Assembly (NCBI GenBank): GCA_013054445.1
Contig: JAAMPI010000550.1
Coordinates: 1 to 32,513, forward strand
DNA length: 32,513 nt
DNA from: Cudoniella acicularis
Lineage: Eukaryota > Ascomycota > Leotiomycetes > Helotiales > Helotiaceae
Direction of reading: 5' to 3'
Position numbers and translations under genes: made by a program. Under the pieces are notes generated by a model. That model searched no databases. It saw only the letters and a list, made by a program, of their open reading frames with translations, and was not told the DNA's origin. Of the stretch, positions 1 to 10,208 are shown piece after piece. Position 1 is the first letter of the stretch, and each line of letters begins with the position of its first letter.

Positions 1-451
1 CTACTATCTAATAGTACTTAGTACAATCTTCTAGGTTGTTCTTTGATTTATAAGCTTTGATTTATAAGCGTTGATTTCTAAGCTATAGAAGCTTCTAGTA
101 ACTACACTCGTAGTATATATAGTCCACTCACTCCTTTGTAGATAGATAAGTCTTTAAGTCAAAATTATATTATTATTCCATATACTTGAATCTCTCGACC
201 TAACAGTCGACTCTTCTTCAGCCTACACACGTTTACCTCCTACATATATAGAGAAGCTATAGTAGTTACTATCGAATACATGCCGTCGTAAACCGTAAAT
301 ACCAATGTTGTGTTCTATTTTCTATTGTCTAAACTACACGTCTTCAGTTCTCCTCAACAACGGATGTTCTAAAGTATTATGTTTTACATATCTTCACCCG
401 CCATCGTTAACTCCAGTTCCGTCTATTCATAATCCATACAATGCCTCTTCC
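1..451. repeat. AT-rich degraded repeat remnant, no gene seen
   Basis: The stretch is TA-rich with many TAG/TAT triplets in all frames, in the same style as the large repeat block at 13-25 kb. No coding frame can be followed. It begins with a short tandem repeat at 41-82: two identical 14-bp units (CTTTGATTTATAAG) and a third that differs at two positions. It lies just downstream of the decayed membrane-protein gene on the minus strand. It is probably the tail of another RIP-mutated element, but no domain was recognised. Confidence 0.5.
41..82. repeat. 14-bp tandem repeat, three units
   Basis: CTTTGATTTATAAG occurs at 41-54 and 55-68, followed by CGTTGATTTCTAAG at 69-82. Read directly from the sequence. 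It sits inside an AT-rich remnant and has no assigned function. Confidence 0.8.
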
Positions 452-2892
452 TTAACGGCACAACCTCGTCCTCAACTCTGAACCCCGCTCGCCGAACTGG
501 CCCATAATCACCATCCGCTGTAAGCAGTTCACTATACCGAATTTCAAATCTTTCAGTTCTTGAGGCACATTCTGAGGTCCTCCCAGGTTGCCAGTTGCAG
601 CGATGCGATGGATTGTAGAACTCCCACTTGTTGTGGTGAGAAATTGGATGAAACTTCCATCCATGGCGGAGACCCCGTTTTGGTGAAGGATGAAAGTACC
701 CAGAAGGAGGATTGGGAGGGCGACAAGTAAACTGATGTAGTACGGAAGTAGAAGGTTGAAAGGCCTGGAAAATTGGAAAATGTTGATTGCGTTTTACATC
801 ATAACATTCGTGGTAGTATTCCAGTAGCCGATGTCGACCATGGCCGACAATGTAATGTTGAGTAGTGCTTGATTTAGGAAATCTTGTGTTATTGTGAACG
901 AAACTGGATGAACAAGGGATCTGGCATCGTTATTTATTTGTGGTGAATCGTATGTGTCATAATAGTCATTAATTCGCGTTAAAGTGGTAAGCGGATTGTT
1001 TGGATCTATTTATAAGCAGCCCGTTAGTCTTGTTTATTATTAAGCTTCAGGAAAATACTATTATTGTACTCCTCGGTTGGCCCATCTAACCAGGTGAGAT
1101 TCGTCGCACATTATTTAATAGACCCCTCCAAGGGGCCAGAACTGTTCATGGCTATAACACTTTCCCCAAGGAGGGAGGGGTCGCAGCCCGAAGCCAGGGA
1201 AACCACCTGAGCCGTATAATTTCCCATCAACACAATCCTCACGGCATCAATCAAAGCTGCTAGTTGCACTTCGCTATACCAGGATAGCGAGCTGGTATTC
1301 CAGGTAGCTGCCGTTGTTCCAAATTGGTCTTCTCCAATGACGAACCCTGGAATCTGAATAGGTCCACCTCCCGTGAATGGCCTTTCAGGAGTCCCTGCCG
1401 CTAAGTAATCAAGTTGAGGTTTCTGTGCTGAAATAATCGAGAAACTGGTTTCTTGTAAGTTGTTCTTATAGGTGTTCGTCATGTTGTATGCTGCTCGAGA
1501 TGGGATGCATATCAAATTGAAAGCACTGGAAGTTCCACCATAAAATTGAGCATGGCTCACATCAGCCATCGCCTGTGACCACTCGGCAATTGGCGAAATT
1601 AGTGTAATGTTAAGATATCTACCGATATTAGTTTCGAAAGACCATTCCGCAGTATAGGGAAGCGAGAAAAAAACAGGATAGCTTGATAGGTTTCCAGCGC
1701 TAGTGTTGTAGCCCAATCTGGGAACAATTGTGGTGTTACATTGCAGACATGGTGTATCAAAAACTAAATTGTAGGTGCAATTTGGCCCACATGGTGAGCT
1801 CATTAGGCTAGGACTACCGCCAATCATGATTTTCCCAGCTAGGCGTTGCAATTCCGGTGAGAAATTATCAGTGTTGGAACTGCGATTTGGTTAGAACTGA
1901 AATCCGGGGGGAAGGTGGTTATAAGAGAGTTATATGGGTAGATTATAAAGGCTGAATTGCCACAGAAGGCACTTGATAATCTTTGTCCTGATAGGTACCT
2001 AGTGCTAAGATTTGGAGGGGTCCAAGGAGAATTTATTTACTTCATATCCTGAACCATTCATCACCTGCTCCTCTTCTCGGCTACCTTGGGCAGAAATGAG
2101 AGGAATGTTTGCTTACAAAGGATGAATTGAAAGTCTGTACACTCATCAATTGATACCGTGTTAAATTCCCAGACGCTACAGTCAAAGCGCCTGGCGTAAA
2201 ACTCTAAGCAATAGAAGTAGACTAAGTAATGAATACTAGTAAGTAAAGAATTGGTGAGGCCTTCATTGTCGCGTGATTCAAAATCGAAAAGGGATTATTG
2301 CCAAGGCGAAAGAGTAACTCTACGGTGAAGACTTTCAAGGCGGACTGGCGCAGGACATGCCAAAGATACTGTGTAAATACAACAGTAACGGAAGCGTTAA
2401 GACTGAAAGCGAATACTCTTGCGAGGGTTATCGAGGCCGTGGAGATGTATGATTGTGGTGCGATTCTTTTCGCTTCATATTAAGATTCCACGGGCTTCCC
2501 ATCGAGGAATCGAAAAATCGGCAGATTAGTAACGGCGAGGAGGAAGGCTGCCAGAGGAATATATTAGAAACCCAAATTGAGATGCCATGATTTTTGTGAG
2601 AGGGGGTCTTACCGATGATATAAAATGTAATCATAAGTGTGACAGTATAAGTATCCACCCTCCATTTCGATGTTGTTCGAGGATATGGCTTGAAGTTTAC
2701 ACTTGCCTGCGAACCTCGTGTCGATTTTAACGTTAGAAAACTTCTCCGCGACTCGTTATCCCAGCTTGTTTCACGGGAATGCGAAGGACGATAGTTTTCT
2801 TCCATTGGCGATGCTGGTCCGTTATCCTCGAGACTAATTTCAGGAAGTATGATGTATAGAGGGAGTCTGGGGCAGATGGAAGGCAATTCCAT
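452..2892 (-). pseudogene. Decayed fungal multi-pass membrane protein gene
   Basis: Family recalled from memory: large fungal membrane proteins often labelled 'formylmethionine deformylase-like', with an N-terminal cytosolic tail, a few membrane helices, a long Cys/Asn-rich extracellular domain and a short C-terminal tail. Seen here: tail and first helix at 2892-2613, an intron at 2612-2548 (GTAAGA...CTAAT...CAG), then a helix running into FRFLDGKPVES, the block QYLWHVLRQSALKVFTVELL and the block SFTPGALTV. An open exon at 1851-1111 includes SSPCGPNCTYNL and many N-glycosylation sequons. The C-terminal tail at 664-452 includes NVPQELKDLKFG. Exon phases match at the first intron. The frame is broken by TAA at 2482-2480, by two TAG codons further on (one where the family, as I recall it, has Trp) and by several stops at 1.1-0.67 kb. 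Exon borders at 2.1-1.85 kb are unresolved. The start at 2892 is the first ATG in frame and is uncertain. Confidence 0.7.
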
Positions 2893-3031
2893 TTTGATGT
2901 GAGCGCGTAACTTCTAGGGAAAAAAGAAACACGATTAACGTCGTAAAACGCTTGAAAAGATCTCGATCGAGGCGAGCCCTTTGGATGTATCGTAAAAGGA
3001 TGTGGCTGTACATACATGTTTTGAGGTTCAT

Positions 3032-4099
3032 TTCACGTACTTCTAGTCTTACAATTAAGCTTACGAAGCAAGGTTAATTATTCGCTCGCTCAGCGCTCTC
3101 ACATCCCGAGTTACTATTAATACCCGGTCGGCGTTGTAGCAACCCTAACCCTTACGGTATGCCTTCCATTTCCCATCGAAAGTTCCAAAGGAAGACTAGG
3201 CTGTATCCATAGCACGATTTCACCTGCACGTCGATACTGGCGAAGTTTCACTCAACCGGGTCATCCCCCTTTAAGGCTTTCGGTCGCCCCTTGATTTAGC
3301 GAACACTATCGCTGGCCTACAGCAAGCGCATTCCTGAAAACCCACAGTAAGACAATATCCCAGCTCCTGTCTATTAACTGATACACTGTGTTAAGAACCA
3401 CAGGTTCGTGTACAACGCGCGTAGGACGATTAATTGATTAGGAAGGCACTAAAAGCTACGAATTCTGCTATGTTTCCTTATGTAAACAATTGTGCACAAA
3501 ACACCCATCTCTCCTTAGTCACGGACTACAGGGAAATTAAATAGGAGTCAAATCCCTTGGAAATCAAATGCTCTAAACAATACCTATTTATATACATCCT
3601 TTTGCAGAAGGAATCACAACATCGAGTCCGCCGAAACATCGAGACGTTGATTATATACTCGTTTAATACGGCGATAATTTCGCAAATGTCAACAATGAAA
3701 CACTTTAAAATTTCCAGTTATATCATACTATTTAGAAGAATTAAAAAATAAAAATTAGTCTATCCCTTCGTTTTATGTTGATTCTTTTCACATTACTAAT
3801 TTTTGATTTGTAGCGATTTAATACTTTTCAGGTGTTTGGTGCGACTTTTCGGAGGAATACAGGGGAGAGAAATCGTGCTATCGAGAATTACTAATCGAGT
3901 TAGTCGTATCACTACGAAGTAAACGTGCACAAATCACGAATCACGCATAATTTCGATCAAAAAAGGTCTGTTTTGTAAACATGGATTCGTTATTCGTAAT
4001 TCACACTCACAAAAGGCGCCTTTCTATACACCTCCGTCCACCTCACGCTCACCTCCTCACCCCACGACAAACCCTACATACTCCAGCCCCCAAATCGAA
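3032..4099. other. Gene-free interval
   Basis: This stretch lies upstream of the decayed membrane-protein gene and downstream of the F-box-like gene. Composition is mixed and becomes AT-rich from about 3.55 to 4.0 kb. Only short random ORFs were found. No tRNA-like, rRNA-like or domain-like signal was recognised. Confidence 0.5.
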
Positions 4100-5317
4100 T
4101 CATCCCCCGGCTCCCCCAACAAACCACACAAACTCCCCATAATTATTTCCCACCTCAACCCCCTTCTCCTCCTCGACCACCTCCTTCGCACTCTCCACAA
4201 ACGCAACCTTCGTGTCACCCTCCCACCCATCATTTCTCTCCTCCTTGACATCTCGAAAAGCGGTTTCGACATCCCTGCAGAATTGAATCTTGACATTGCG
4301 CTCCACATTGCTATCATCGATTTCTAGCTCGAGGAAACGAAGACAGCGAAGTTGGAGGAGTCCAGAAAGAACCCAGGTAGCGCTGACATCAAGCACAATT
4401 CTCTCACCACCACCTAACCCCTGTTCTGCACCAACCCTTTCAACATCCCACCAATTTTTCATCTTTTTCCTTCCGCCCAACCCGCCAGAGAGACAACTAC
4501 CTCTAACACGCAAACTCAACCCTCTTACACCTCCTTCGCCTTCCTTACCACCCCACAACCCGCAAACCTCCTTCCACTCCGCACATCCATAACTAACCTC
4601 CATCGAAACCGCATTCCCCCTATCCCATTCACCAACCAACTCCCTCCCCAAAACTTCAACCTCCACCCACCTCACCCTCTCAATTTGCCATTCCCGCAAC
4701 CCTCTAGATAATTGCCGCGCAGCGTAAAGACCAGAATGGAACCAATTCACAAACGTAAAGACATTTTGTTCGAAAGGGAGATGGCGGGTTTCGTTATAAA
4801 TTTGACGGCAGGAAAGAAGAAGGCTTGTTGGGATTTTGCTCAGTTGTGAGGAAGTTGAAAACGAGGAGCTGGAAGAGAGTGTGGTTGGGTAGGAGCGGGA
4901 GGGTGATGAGAAGTTTGGAAGCTCTGCTGTGTGGGTTTTATGGTCGTGAGACGAGTTGGAGGTGGAAGATGGTAGTGGAGCGAGGTGAGCGTGTCGGGCT
5001 GGAGTTGAGGCTAAGACGTAGCCGTAGATTTGGAGACGGATTTCGAGGGGGATGGTGGTTAGGAGTTTACATTCTTTTGGTGCTTCCTCTTCTCTTCGGT
5101 TCGTAGCTATTGACACTGGAAATGATACATTGGGACGCTCCACCGGCTTGAACGCTTGTTTGTGAGTCGTTGGAAAAGTTAAAAAGCCGAAATCGGGTGG
5201 TCCCCGAGGTTGATAGTGTGGGGTATTGGATTGCCTGAAGATGGTGCTCTTGGCGCTTGCTGGAAAGGGGTCAAAAAGCTGGAATGGTTTGAGCATGGTT
5301 GTTTCCGTAATTGCCAT
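4100..5317 (-). CDS. F-box-like fungal protein, single exon
   Basis: An intact 405-residue intronless frame. Residues 1-80 are Pro/Ser/Thr-rich and look disordered. Residues 85-102 (LLTTIPLEIRLQIYGYVL) have the F-box-like start typical of many fungal proteins, 'LP.EIR..IY..vL'. A Ser/His-rich insert spans about 115-160. The second conserved block follows at 165-192 (SLLLSCRQIYNETRHLPFEQ and on to FVNW), the usual 'LL.tCrqIy.E....yg.N.F.F' signature. The C-terminal half is a charged region rich in Gly, Arg and Val. The start at 5317 is preferred because it gives the longest frame with a clean N-terminus. F-box-like proteins of this kind are usually of unknown function; a role in SCF-type ubiquitin ligase recognition would be inference. 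Codon use is GC-rich and shows no decay, unlike the pseudogene to its left. Confidence 0.8.
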   Translation of the reverse strand: MAITETTMLKPFQLFDPFPASAKSTIFRQSNTPHYQPRGPPDFGFLTFPTTHKQAFKPVERPNVSFPVSIATNRREEEAPKECKLLTTIPLEIRLQIYGYVLASTPARHAHLAPLPSSTSNSSHDHKTHTAELPNFSSPSRSYPTTLSSSSSFSTSSQLSKIPTSLLLSCRQIYNETRHLPFEQNVFTFVNWFHSGLYAARQLSRGLREWQIERVRWVEVEVLGRELVGEWDRGNAVSMEVSYGCAEWKEVCGLWGGKEGEGGVRGLSLRVRGSCLSGGLGGRKKMKNWWDVERVGAEQGLGGGERIVLDVSATWVLSGLLQLRCLRFLELEIDDSNVERNVKIQFCRDVETAFRDVKEERNDGWEGDTKVAFVESAKEVVEEEKGVEVGNNYGEFVWFVGGAGG

Positions 5318-6190
5318 GATGAAGAATTGTTATAATATGTGAGAGACAAAGTCGAATAATTCGAAATGGCTGAAAAGATTTAGGAAATGTTTCAGGATGA
5401 TGTGACCGAGACTAGCGCCTCGGGAGTTCTTAAACTCCACAATGACTGACTTGGCGTGAGACTGACGTGTGATTCGGGAATTGAAAGTATAAGTCAAGCA
5501 ATGTCTTGCAATCACTTTTCACAACAAATGGGCAGCAGTGGAAGCACAAGAGATTTTTGTGATTTCTTATCAGCACCTGATTCAGCTGTGTAACTTGCTT
5601 TTGATGGGACAACCTCTCACGATGCCTAATCTCAGCCGCACGCGAACCCTGAGTCAGCCTGAAATCGCTAATTCGTCAGCACTCAGTCACCCCTCGACCC
5701 CGCATGTCGATAGTTTCCTTTTCAATCAGCTGTAACGCAGGAACGAGCGTAGCTCCACTCTTTAGCCTCTGATTGCTGAAGTTTGTGATGTGGAAAGTAT
5801 GCTTTTTCAAGTGTCAGTTCTCGACCAATCTTCAAGTATCTAATGTGACGCGGCCGACATGGCTCGGGCAGCGATACCGATCCTTGTCCCTATGATGGCT
5901 GCACACATTGTTGGTGGCTTGTTTCATTGGTATCTGAATTGTTGGAGTGTGGGGAGACCTGGCTGACTGCGTGATGTACGTGAGGAAGGTCCCAGTCGGG
6001 TACCTTGAAAGGGCAATGCAACGCGGGGAATCGAGAACAGTCTGCTGGGCTGGAAGACAAGGCTGATAGCGCATAATGTTGGATCAAGGTACACAGCATA
6101 TGAAACCTGCGTGATAAACGGTCATGGTTCGGTTGAGCCGCATTGGAGAAGGCGGCGGGGATCAGAGCAGGTATCGGGATAAGTACAGTA
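5318..6190. other. Intergenic, promoter side of the F-box-like gene and 3' side of MED8
   Basis: Both flanking genes are on the minus strand, so this interval holds the upstream region of the F-box-like gene and the downstream region of MED8. Short ORFs on both strands have no recognisable content; one runs antisense to or overlapping the MED8 end. No TATA box or other clear element was found. Confidence 0.5.
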
Positions 6191-7012
6191 TCATCGTCGA
6201 ACTCCCGGGCCGTGTCCCGGCTCGAGAACTGTGCCACTGGTTGCAAACCGGAGTATCTCGGCCTCGCTGCGTTTCTTGCCATTGGGATCTTGTGCGACTA
6301 GCCCCAAACCGAATTGGACCTGCCCCGAAGCTGTAGTTTGCGCGGATGTGCCATCCGGCCCATTATTGCCCATCACCTCGTCCTCGTCCTCGTCTGATTC
6401 GTTCTCTGACTCATCGTCATCCATACCGGGTCTGCGCTCGTCCAATTTCCTCCTCAATCCCGTATTGACATTCTCCAGACCCCTCTCCCTCTCCTCTGCG
6501 GTAAAATCGTCTGGGGCTTCGTTCTCAGCGAAGGCACGAAGTCGTCCTTCAATCCAATCTCTTGACCAATCCCATAACTCTTCATCACTTCCATCTTTGT
6601 GTGTCTGCCCAACCTCGCGTGCTTCTTCCACCGCCTTCTCTACGCCGGGCTCCAACTTCTTTCGCAGCAGATGTATGAGAATACCCTCGTGTTCGCGGCC
6701 TGGGAAGTTGGTTGAAGGATGGACAGCGATTCGATTGAAGTCCTCGGAGTGTGTTTCGAGATGGGCCGATAGGCTCTGCAGACTGGTGACCAAGATGGAG
6801 GTGGAGTTCTGGATGGAATGCCTGATGGAACATTAGCAGCTGAAAACAGGCTGAAGCTGAGGATACGAAGAAGGCACTCACCATGGCGGCAGAGGGTTGC
6901 TTTGCAGAATGTTGCCCTTCAGTGACGCGATGTTGTTCTTCAGTTGGTACAGTCGTTGGCGGGTCTGCTCCAGCGCCTTGAGGTCCTCCTGGCCCAGTCC
7001 GACTTGAGCCAT
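6191..7012 (-). CDS. MED8: Mediator of RNA polymerase II transcription subunit 8
   Basis: A subunit of the Mediator head module, which bridges gene-specific activators and RNA polymerase II in the nucleus. Exon 1 is 7012-6882 and exon 2 is 6821-6191. The intron at 6881-6822 is 60 bp (GTGAGT, GCTAATG branch, ATCAG acceptor). The product is 253 residues, within the usual fungal MED8 range. The N-terminus MAQVGLGQEDLKALEQTRQR starts the conserved helix and leads through LYQLKNNIASLKGNI to NPLPPW. The join gives PPWHSIQNSTSILVTSL, which continues the family pattern of a second helical segment (SLQSLSAHLE). Next come the FPGREHEGILIHLLRKKLEP block, a WDWSRDWI block, and a highly acidic stretch (DDDESENESDEDEDE) typical of fungal homologues. 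The ATG at 7012 is chosen because the family start is close to the first helix; an upstream in-frame ATG at 7096 would add an Arg-rich unrelated extension. Confidence 0.92.
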
Positions 7013-7471
7013 CGCGGGGTCGGAGCGAGTGCCAGTGCCAGTGGTGTGTTGTCTGCAGGGCCGGCGGCGGGAACGATGCCGGGGGAAGGTGAACAAGGTT
7101 TGGTGCGAGCTGCAGAGGGGGAGGAAGGGGGGAGGAGAGGGGAAATGTTGTGTTCGCCGCGGTGGGGATGGGTGGTGCAGGGTACTGATGCCAGGCGATT
7201 TGGACGCGATGTGATGCTGAGTGAGGTTCTGGCAGCTTGCAAGATGCTGCCAATGTCAGAGCAGCGCCAGCAAGGTCGCTAGCCAGTATTAAGTCTGGAA
7301 AAGGATGCCGAGAGGCAGTGGGCGGGCGTTGGCGTTAGTGTACAGTAGTGTGCGAGGTAGGCGTTTTGTTGTGGAAGTGCGTAAGGTGCCGGGGCGGGCC
7401 TTTCGGGGGGAACTTCTCAAGCTTCCGGGGGAGTACAAGGGATGCATCGCTAGGCTGTTTAGCGAGCTATA

Positions 7472-8040
7472 GTGGATATCAGCCAATTCCAGAGCCCCAT
7501 TCCACCTTCACCATCTCAACACTATGTCGAAGCATCATCATCACCGCCATCGCGACAATCACCTTGGAGAGGAGCTCCAAGACATCCGCCGAGGTACAGG
7601 GGATGGCATCGCTATTTCCAGCGAGTCAGCGAGTCTCCTGGGCTCCATACACTCCAGTATGCGTCCACCAATCCAACCCCAACAACATCGCCACAACACC
7701 ATGTCAATTATCACGAACGCCCTCCCCTGATCAGCCCCGCCCTCACGACGCAAACCCCATCGACCTGCATCCCAACAGCTGCCCCTCATCCCGCCTGCAC
7801 TGCGCTGCGATGCATCGCTGTACCGCTGCACCTCTGCACTGCTTCCCCTGACCCCTATCCCAGAAGACTGGCGTCGGGCGCATCGTCAGATCCAATTGTC
7901 TCCGTGAGGACGCCTTTTGCTGCGCCGTCGCTGATTTGGCTCAAGTGCAGCAGCAGCACGACGCGGCGGCGCGGTACAGCAAACTCGAGCTGCAGCACGA
8001 CGTCTCGAGGCGCAGATGCCACCTAGGCAGCCAGCAATGG
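7472..8040 (+). pseudogene. Possible frame-broken Pro/Ser-rich protein gene
   Basis: Three protein-like stretches follow one another on the plus strand in different frames. The first (about 7472-7745) begins DISQFQSPIPPSPSQHYVEA and is Pro/Ser/His-rich. The second (7848-7907) reads LTPIPEDWRRAHRQIQLSP. The third (about 7898-8040) reads EDAFCCAVADLAQVQQQHDA and continues as a coiled-coil-like charged segment. The second and third overlap directly, so no intron can join them; a frameshift (real or a sequencing error) would. No ATG begins the first stretch, so an upstream exon is needed; a possible acceptor (CTATAG) ends at 7470. It is divergent to MED8, which starts at 7012. I do not recognise a family. 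It may equally be non-coding promoter sequence with chance open frames. Confidence 0.25.
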
Positions 8041-8241
8041 GTTGGCTTGGGGGGGTGTCTGCTTGATCGGCTTGGTGAGCTGCCCTGCTTGGTCTGCCAG
8101 CGCAGGCCAGCGTTGGGCTGCAGCATCCTGTGGGGATATCAGACAGCGTCTCCAGCGTACCAACCGACCAACCGACCAACAATTCAACCTTCCAGCCTTC
8201 TAGCCTTCCAGAACCGTCAACATTTTCCAAACCCCTCCTAA

Positions 8242-9340
8242 AGCGTCCTCAACCACATGCTAGACATGCTGACCGTTATGCTTAATCAGATCCTCACCAG
8301 TGCCCTGCGCTGCCCTGCGCCGCCTGCAAGTATCGCCCTGTATTGCCCTGTATCAGACTCGACTCGGAGTCAGATAGAGGATACGATACGAACCGTTTCT
8401 CGCCGCTGGTTGAAGCCCCCCAGACCCCGAAACAAGGCTAAAATGGCTCTTTTCGGCCTCAAGCAGCACTCTCGTGAGATTCTTGCTCTTGACCTCACGT
8501 CAGTAAAGCCACCGCGGTTATCTCGCCATACCGCTCCTGTCCTGGCGGGCGCCGGCTCTGGAAAATGAGGTTCCTGGCGATGGGCCAACTTTCATCCTCC
8601 AGCTGATGGTCTGTGTGTGGAGTACGTCGTTGACTCGTCACATTTCTGCGTGGCGATCCCGAGCCGACAATTTTGATATCAAGTAGACCAGCCATTTCAC
8701 GTTCTTGGGCTCCGCTCCGCCAGTCACATCGGTTTGCCCTACTCCTCCATCGACGGCCCCAATTCATATCCCCCAGGGACCCAACGTCAGCTTTCGGACC
8801 GGTGGGACACTCTCCTCGGACGTCATTGCGGCAACCTCCTCGGCGTTGAGCAGCCTTGACCGATCCGTACAGTATCTGTGAATTTGTGATGTTTCACGCG
8901 CTTCACACCGACCATATTTCATGTAATATACAATGTGACGAAGCAGCCATTCCGCAGCAAGTGCTGCCAGGGACTCAGCGTTGCAGTAGAAAATGCCAAC
9001 CGTGCATCACGTGCCGTTCCGGTGCCATGTTCTGTCGATCTTAAGTCTGATATCGATCTTCACATTTGAAATTTGTGGAGCCCTATATATAGGTTTGTTG
9101 GAATGTCTTTTGCCATGCCACGTGTCAGACCTAAAAATGTCCTTCGGAGTTTTTTTTCTTACTTGATGCATTCATATTACTCCTCAACTGAAGAATCTGC
9201 CTTGAATCAATTTTCAGCTTTCTTACCGTGTTCGCAGCTGCTGATTTGATTTACGATGAATGGATGTTGGATGATTCTTTCGACGATTCACTCAAAATTT
9301 GTGCGTCTCAAAGACAGTGAATGGCACGAGAATTCCGATC
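8242..9340. other. Intergenic, upstream region of the DUF6914-like gene
   Basis: No convincing coding frame. A short CCAACCGACCAACCGACCAA tandem lies just to the left at about 8160. A CACGTG core occurs near 9120, and a strong TATA-like box is annotated separately at 9083-9093. A poly-T run lies near 9150. Short ORFs on both strands have no recognisable content. Confidence 0.5.
9083..9093 (+). promoter_or_regulatory. TATA-like box
   Basis: The palindromic CTATATATAGG lies about 250 bp upstream of the ATG at 9341, in a sequence otherwise not AT-rich. It fits a core promoter for the downstream gene with a 5' leader of roughly 200 bases. An out-of-frame ATG at 9256 would then lie in the leader. 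Confidence 0.4.
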
Positions 9341-10208
9341 ATGGCCATCACCGAATACATTCAGGAGATTCATTCTTCGCCATCCAGAACTTTAACAAAT
9401 CCGATGTTAATTTCTCCGTCAATCGAAGTATCTGCCATTCGCTCTTTTTCCGATTCGATGGCCTACCTCAACGGTGCGGGGCCTACGGCAAACGGAGTCC
9501 AAGCTCCCCCAAGTTCAAAAAATGAGATCTCCAAGATCCTTCCGAATACTCTGTACCTGACATTCAACGCTCCACAGGTTGATGATTATGTGGGATTTCT
9601 CCATCCTTATCTGGATTACATTTACTAATCATCTCACAGCATCGCGGACTTTTCCTAACGTATCCACCCCTCCTCTGCGTGCCAGAACCGTCAACCAGTG
9701 GCACCCTTTTCCACGCAACATACGTTGAATCGAGATGGATTTTGGAAAAGCGCGCAATCAAAGACGTCTCGACGTCCAAGACCCTCGTCCTCCTCTATCG
9801 GATCCAGACTATCGACGGTAACACCAATAATCTCTCCGAACAATACCTCAAGTTCCAAGAAGTTCTTGAAAAGGTTCCCATGGGCAAAGCAGCAAGAGAA
9901 GCCGAATCCGGACAAGTCAGCAAGGAGGGTAACCCAGCACTTGGAGGGTACGATTGTGTCATCTGGACCGGCGACGCTCTCACAGCCCTGTCGAGGGAAG
10001 GTCTGATCGATTTGCGGGGGAGGTCAGTCGGTTCGTATCCCCTCACTTTTCACACGCGAGGGAAGCGCGACGTTGGGATATAGATAGATTGGATTACTAA
10101 CTTTGCTGGGTTATAGATGAAGTGATGGCCGAAGCTCGGTCTTTAGCCGGGCCCGAGGATGCTCGGAGCATGGTTGGAAAGGATTTCGGGGGCTTGATGA
10201 TCATGTGA
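9341..10208 (+). CDS. DUF6914-like fungal protein, three exons
   Basis: Exons are 9341-9589, 9640-10030 and 10117-10208. Intron 1 is 50 bp (GTGGGA donor, ACTAAT branch, CACAG acceptor). Intron 2 is 86 bp (GTTCGT donor, perfect TACTAAC branch, ATAG acceptor). The joined frame is exactly divisible by three and gives 243 residues. Across intron 1 it reads DDYHRGLFLTYPP, then SGTLFHATYVESRWILEKRA and SKTLVLLYRI. This matches, from memory, the 'yHWgL.l......GtlyHa......W.fe......' pattern of fungal DUF6914. A block ALGGYDCVIWTGDALTALSR resembles the 'nCv.Wv.dAl..L' segment of that family. The biochemical function is unknown. The first about 80 residues are Ser/Pro-rich and may be disordered. The ATG at 9341 has a fair context (GATCATGG); later in-frame Met codons are possible starts. 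The fold resembles NlpC/P60-like proteins only by inference. Confidence 0.72.

Noticed and set aside
3141..3154. Telomere-like AACCCTAACCCTTA
   Set aside because: Only about two units within ordinary sequence; no array, so not a telomere or interstitial tract.
4290..5106. Two plus-strand frames of 93-100 codons
   Set aside because: Both are shadows of the intact F-box-like gene on the other strand.
5890..6282. A 130-codon minus-strand frame overlapping the MED8 end
   Set aside because: It overlaps the MED8 3' end in another frame and shows no domain or coherent pattern.
6231..6836. A 201-codon plus-strand open frame
   Set aside because: It lies antisense to the second MED8 exon, is Ser/Pro-rich low-complexity, and mirrors the acidic repeats of MED8.
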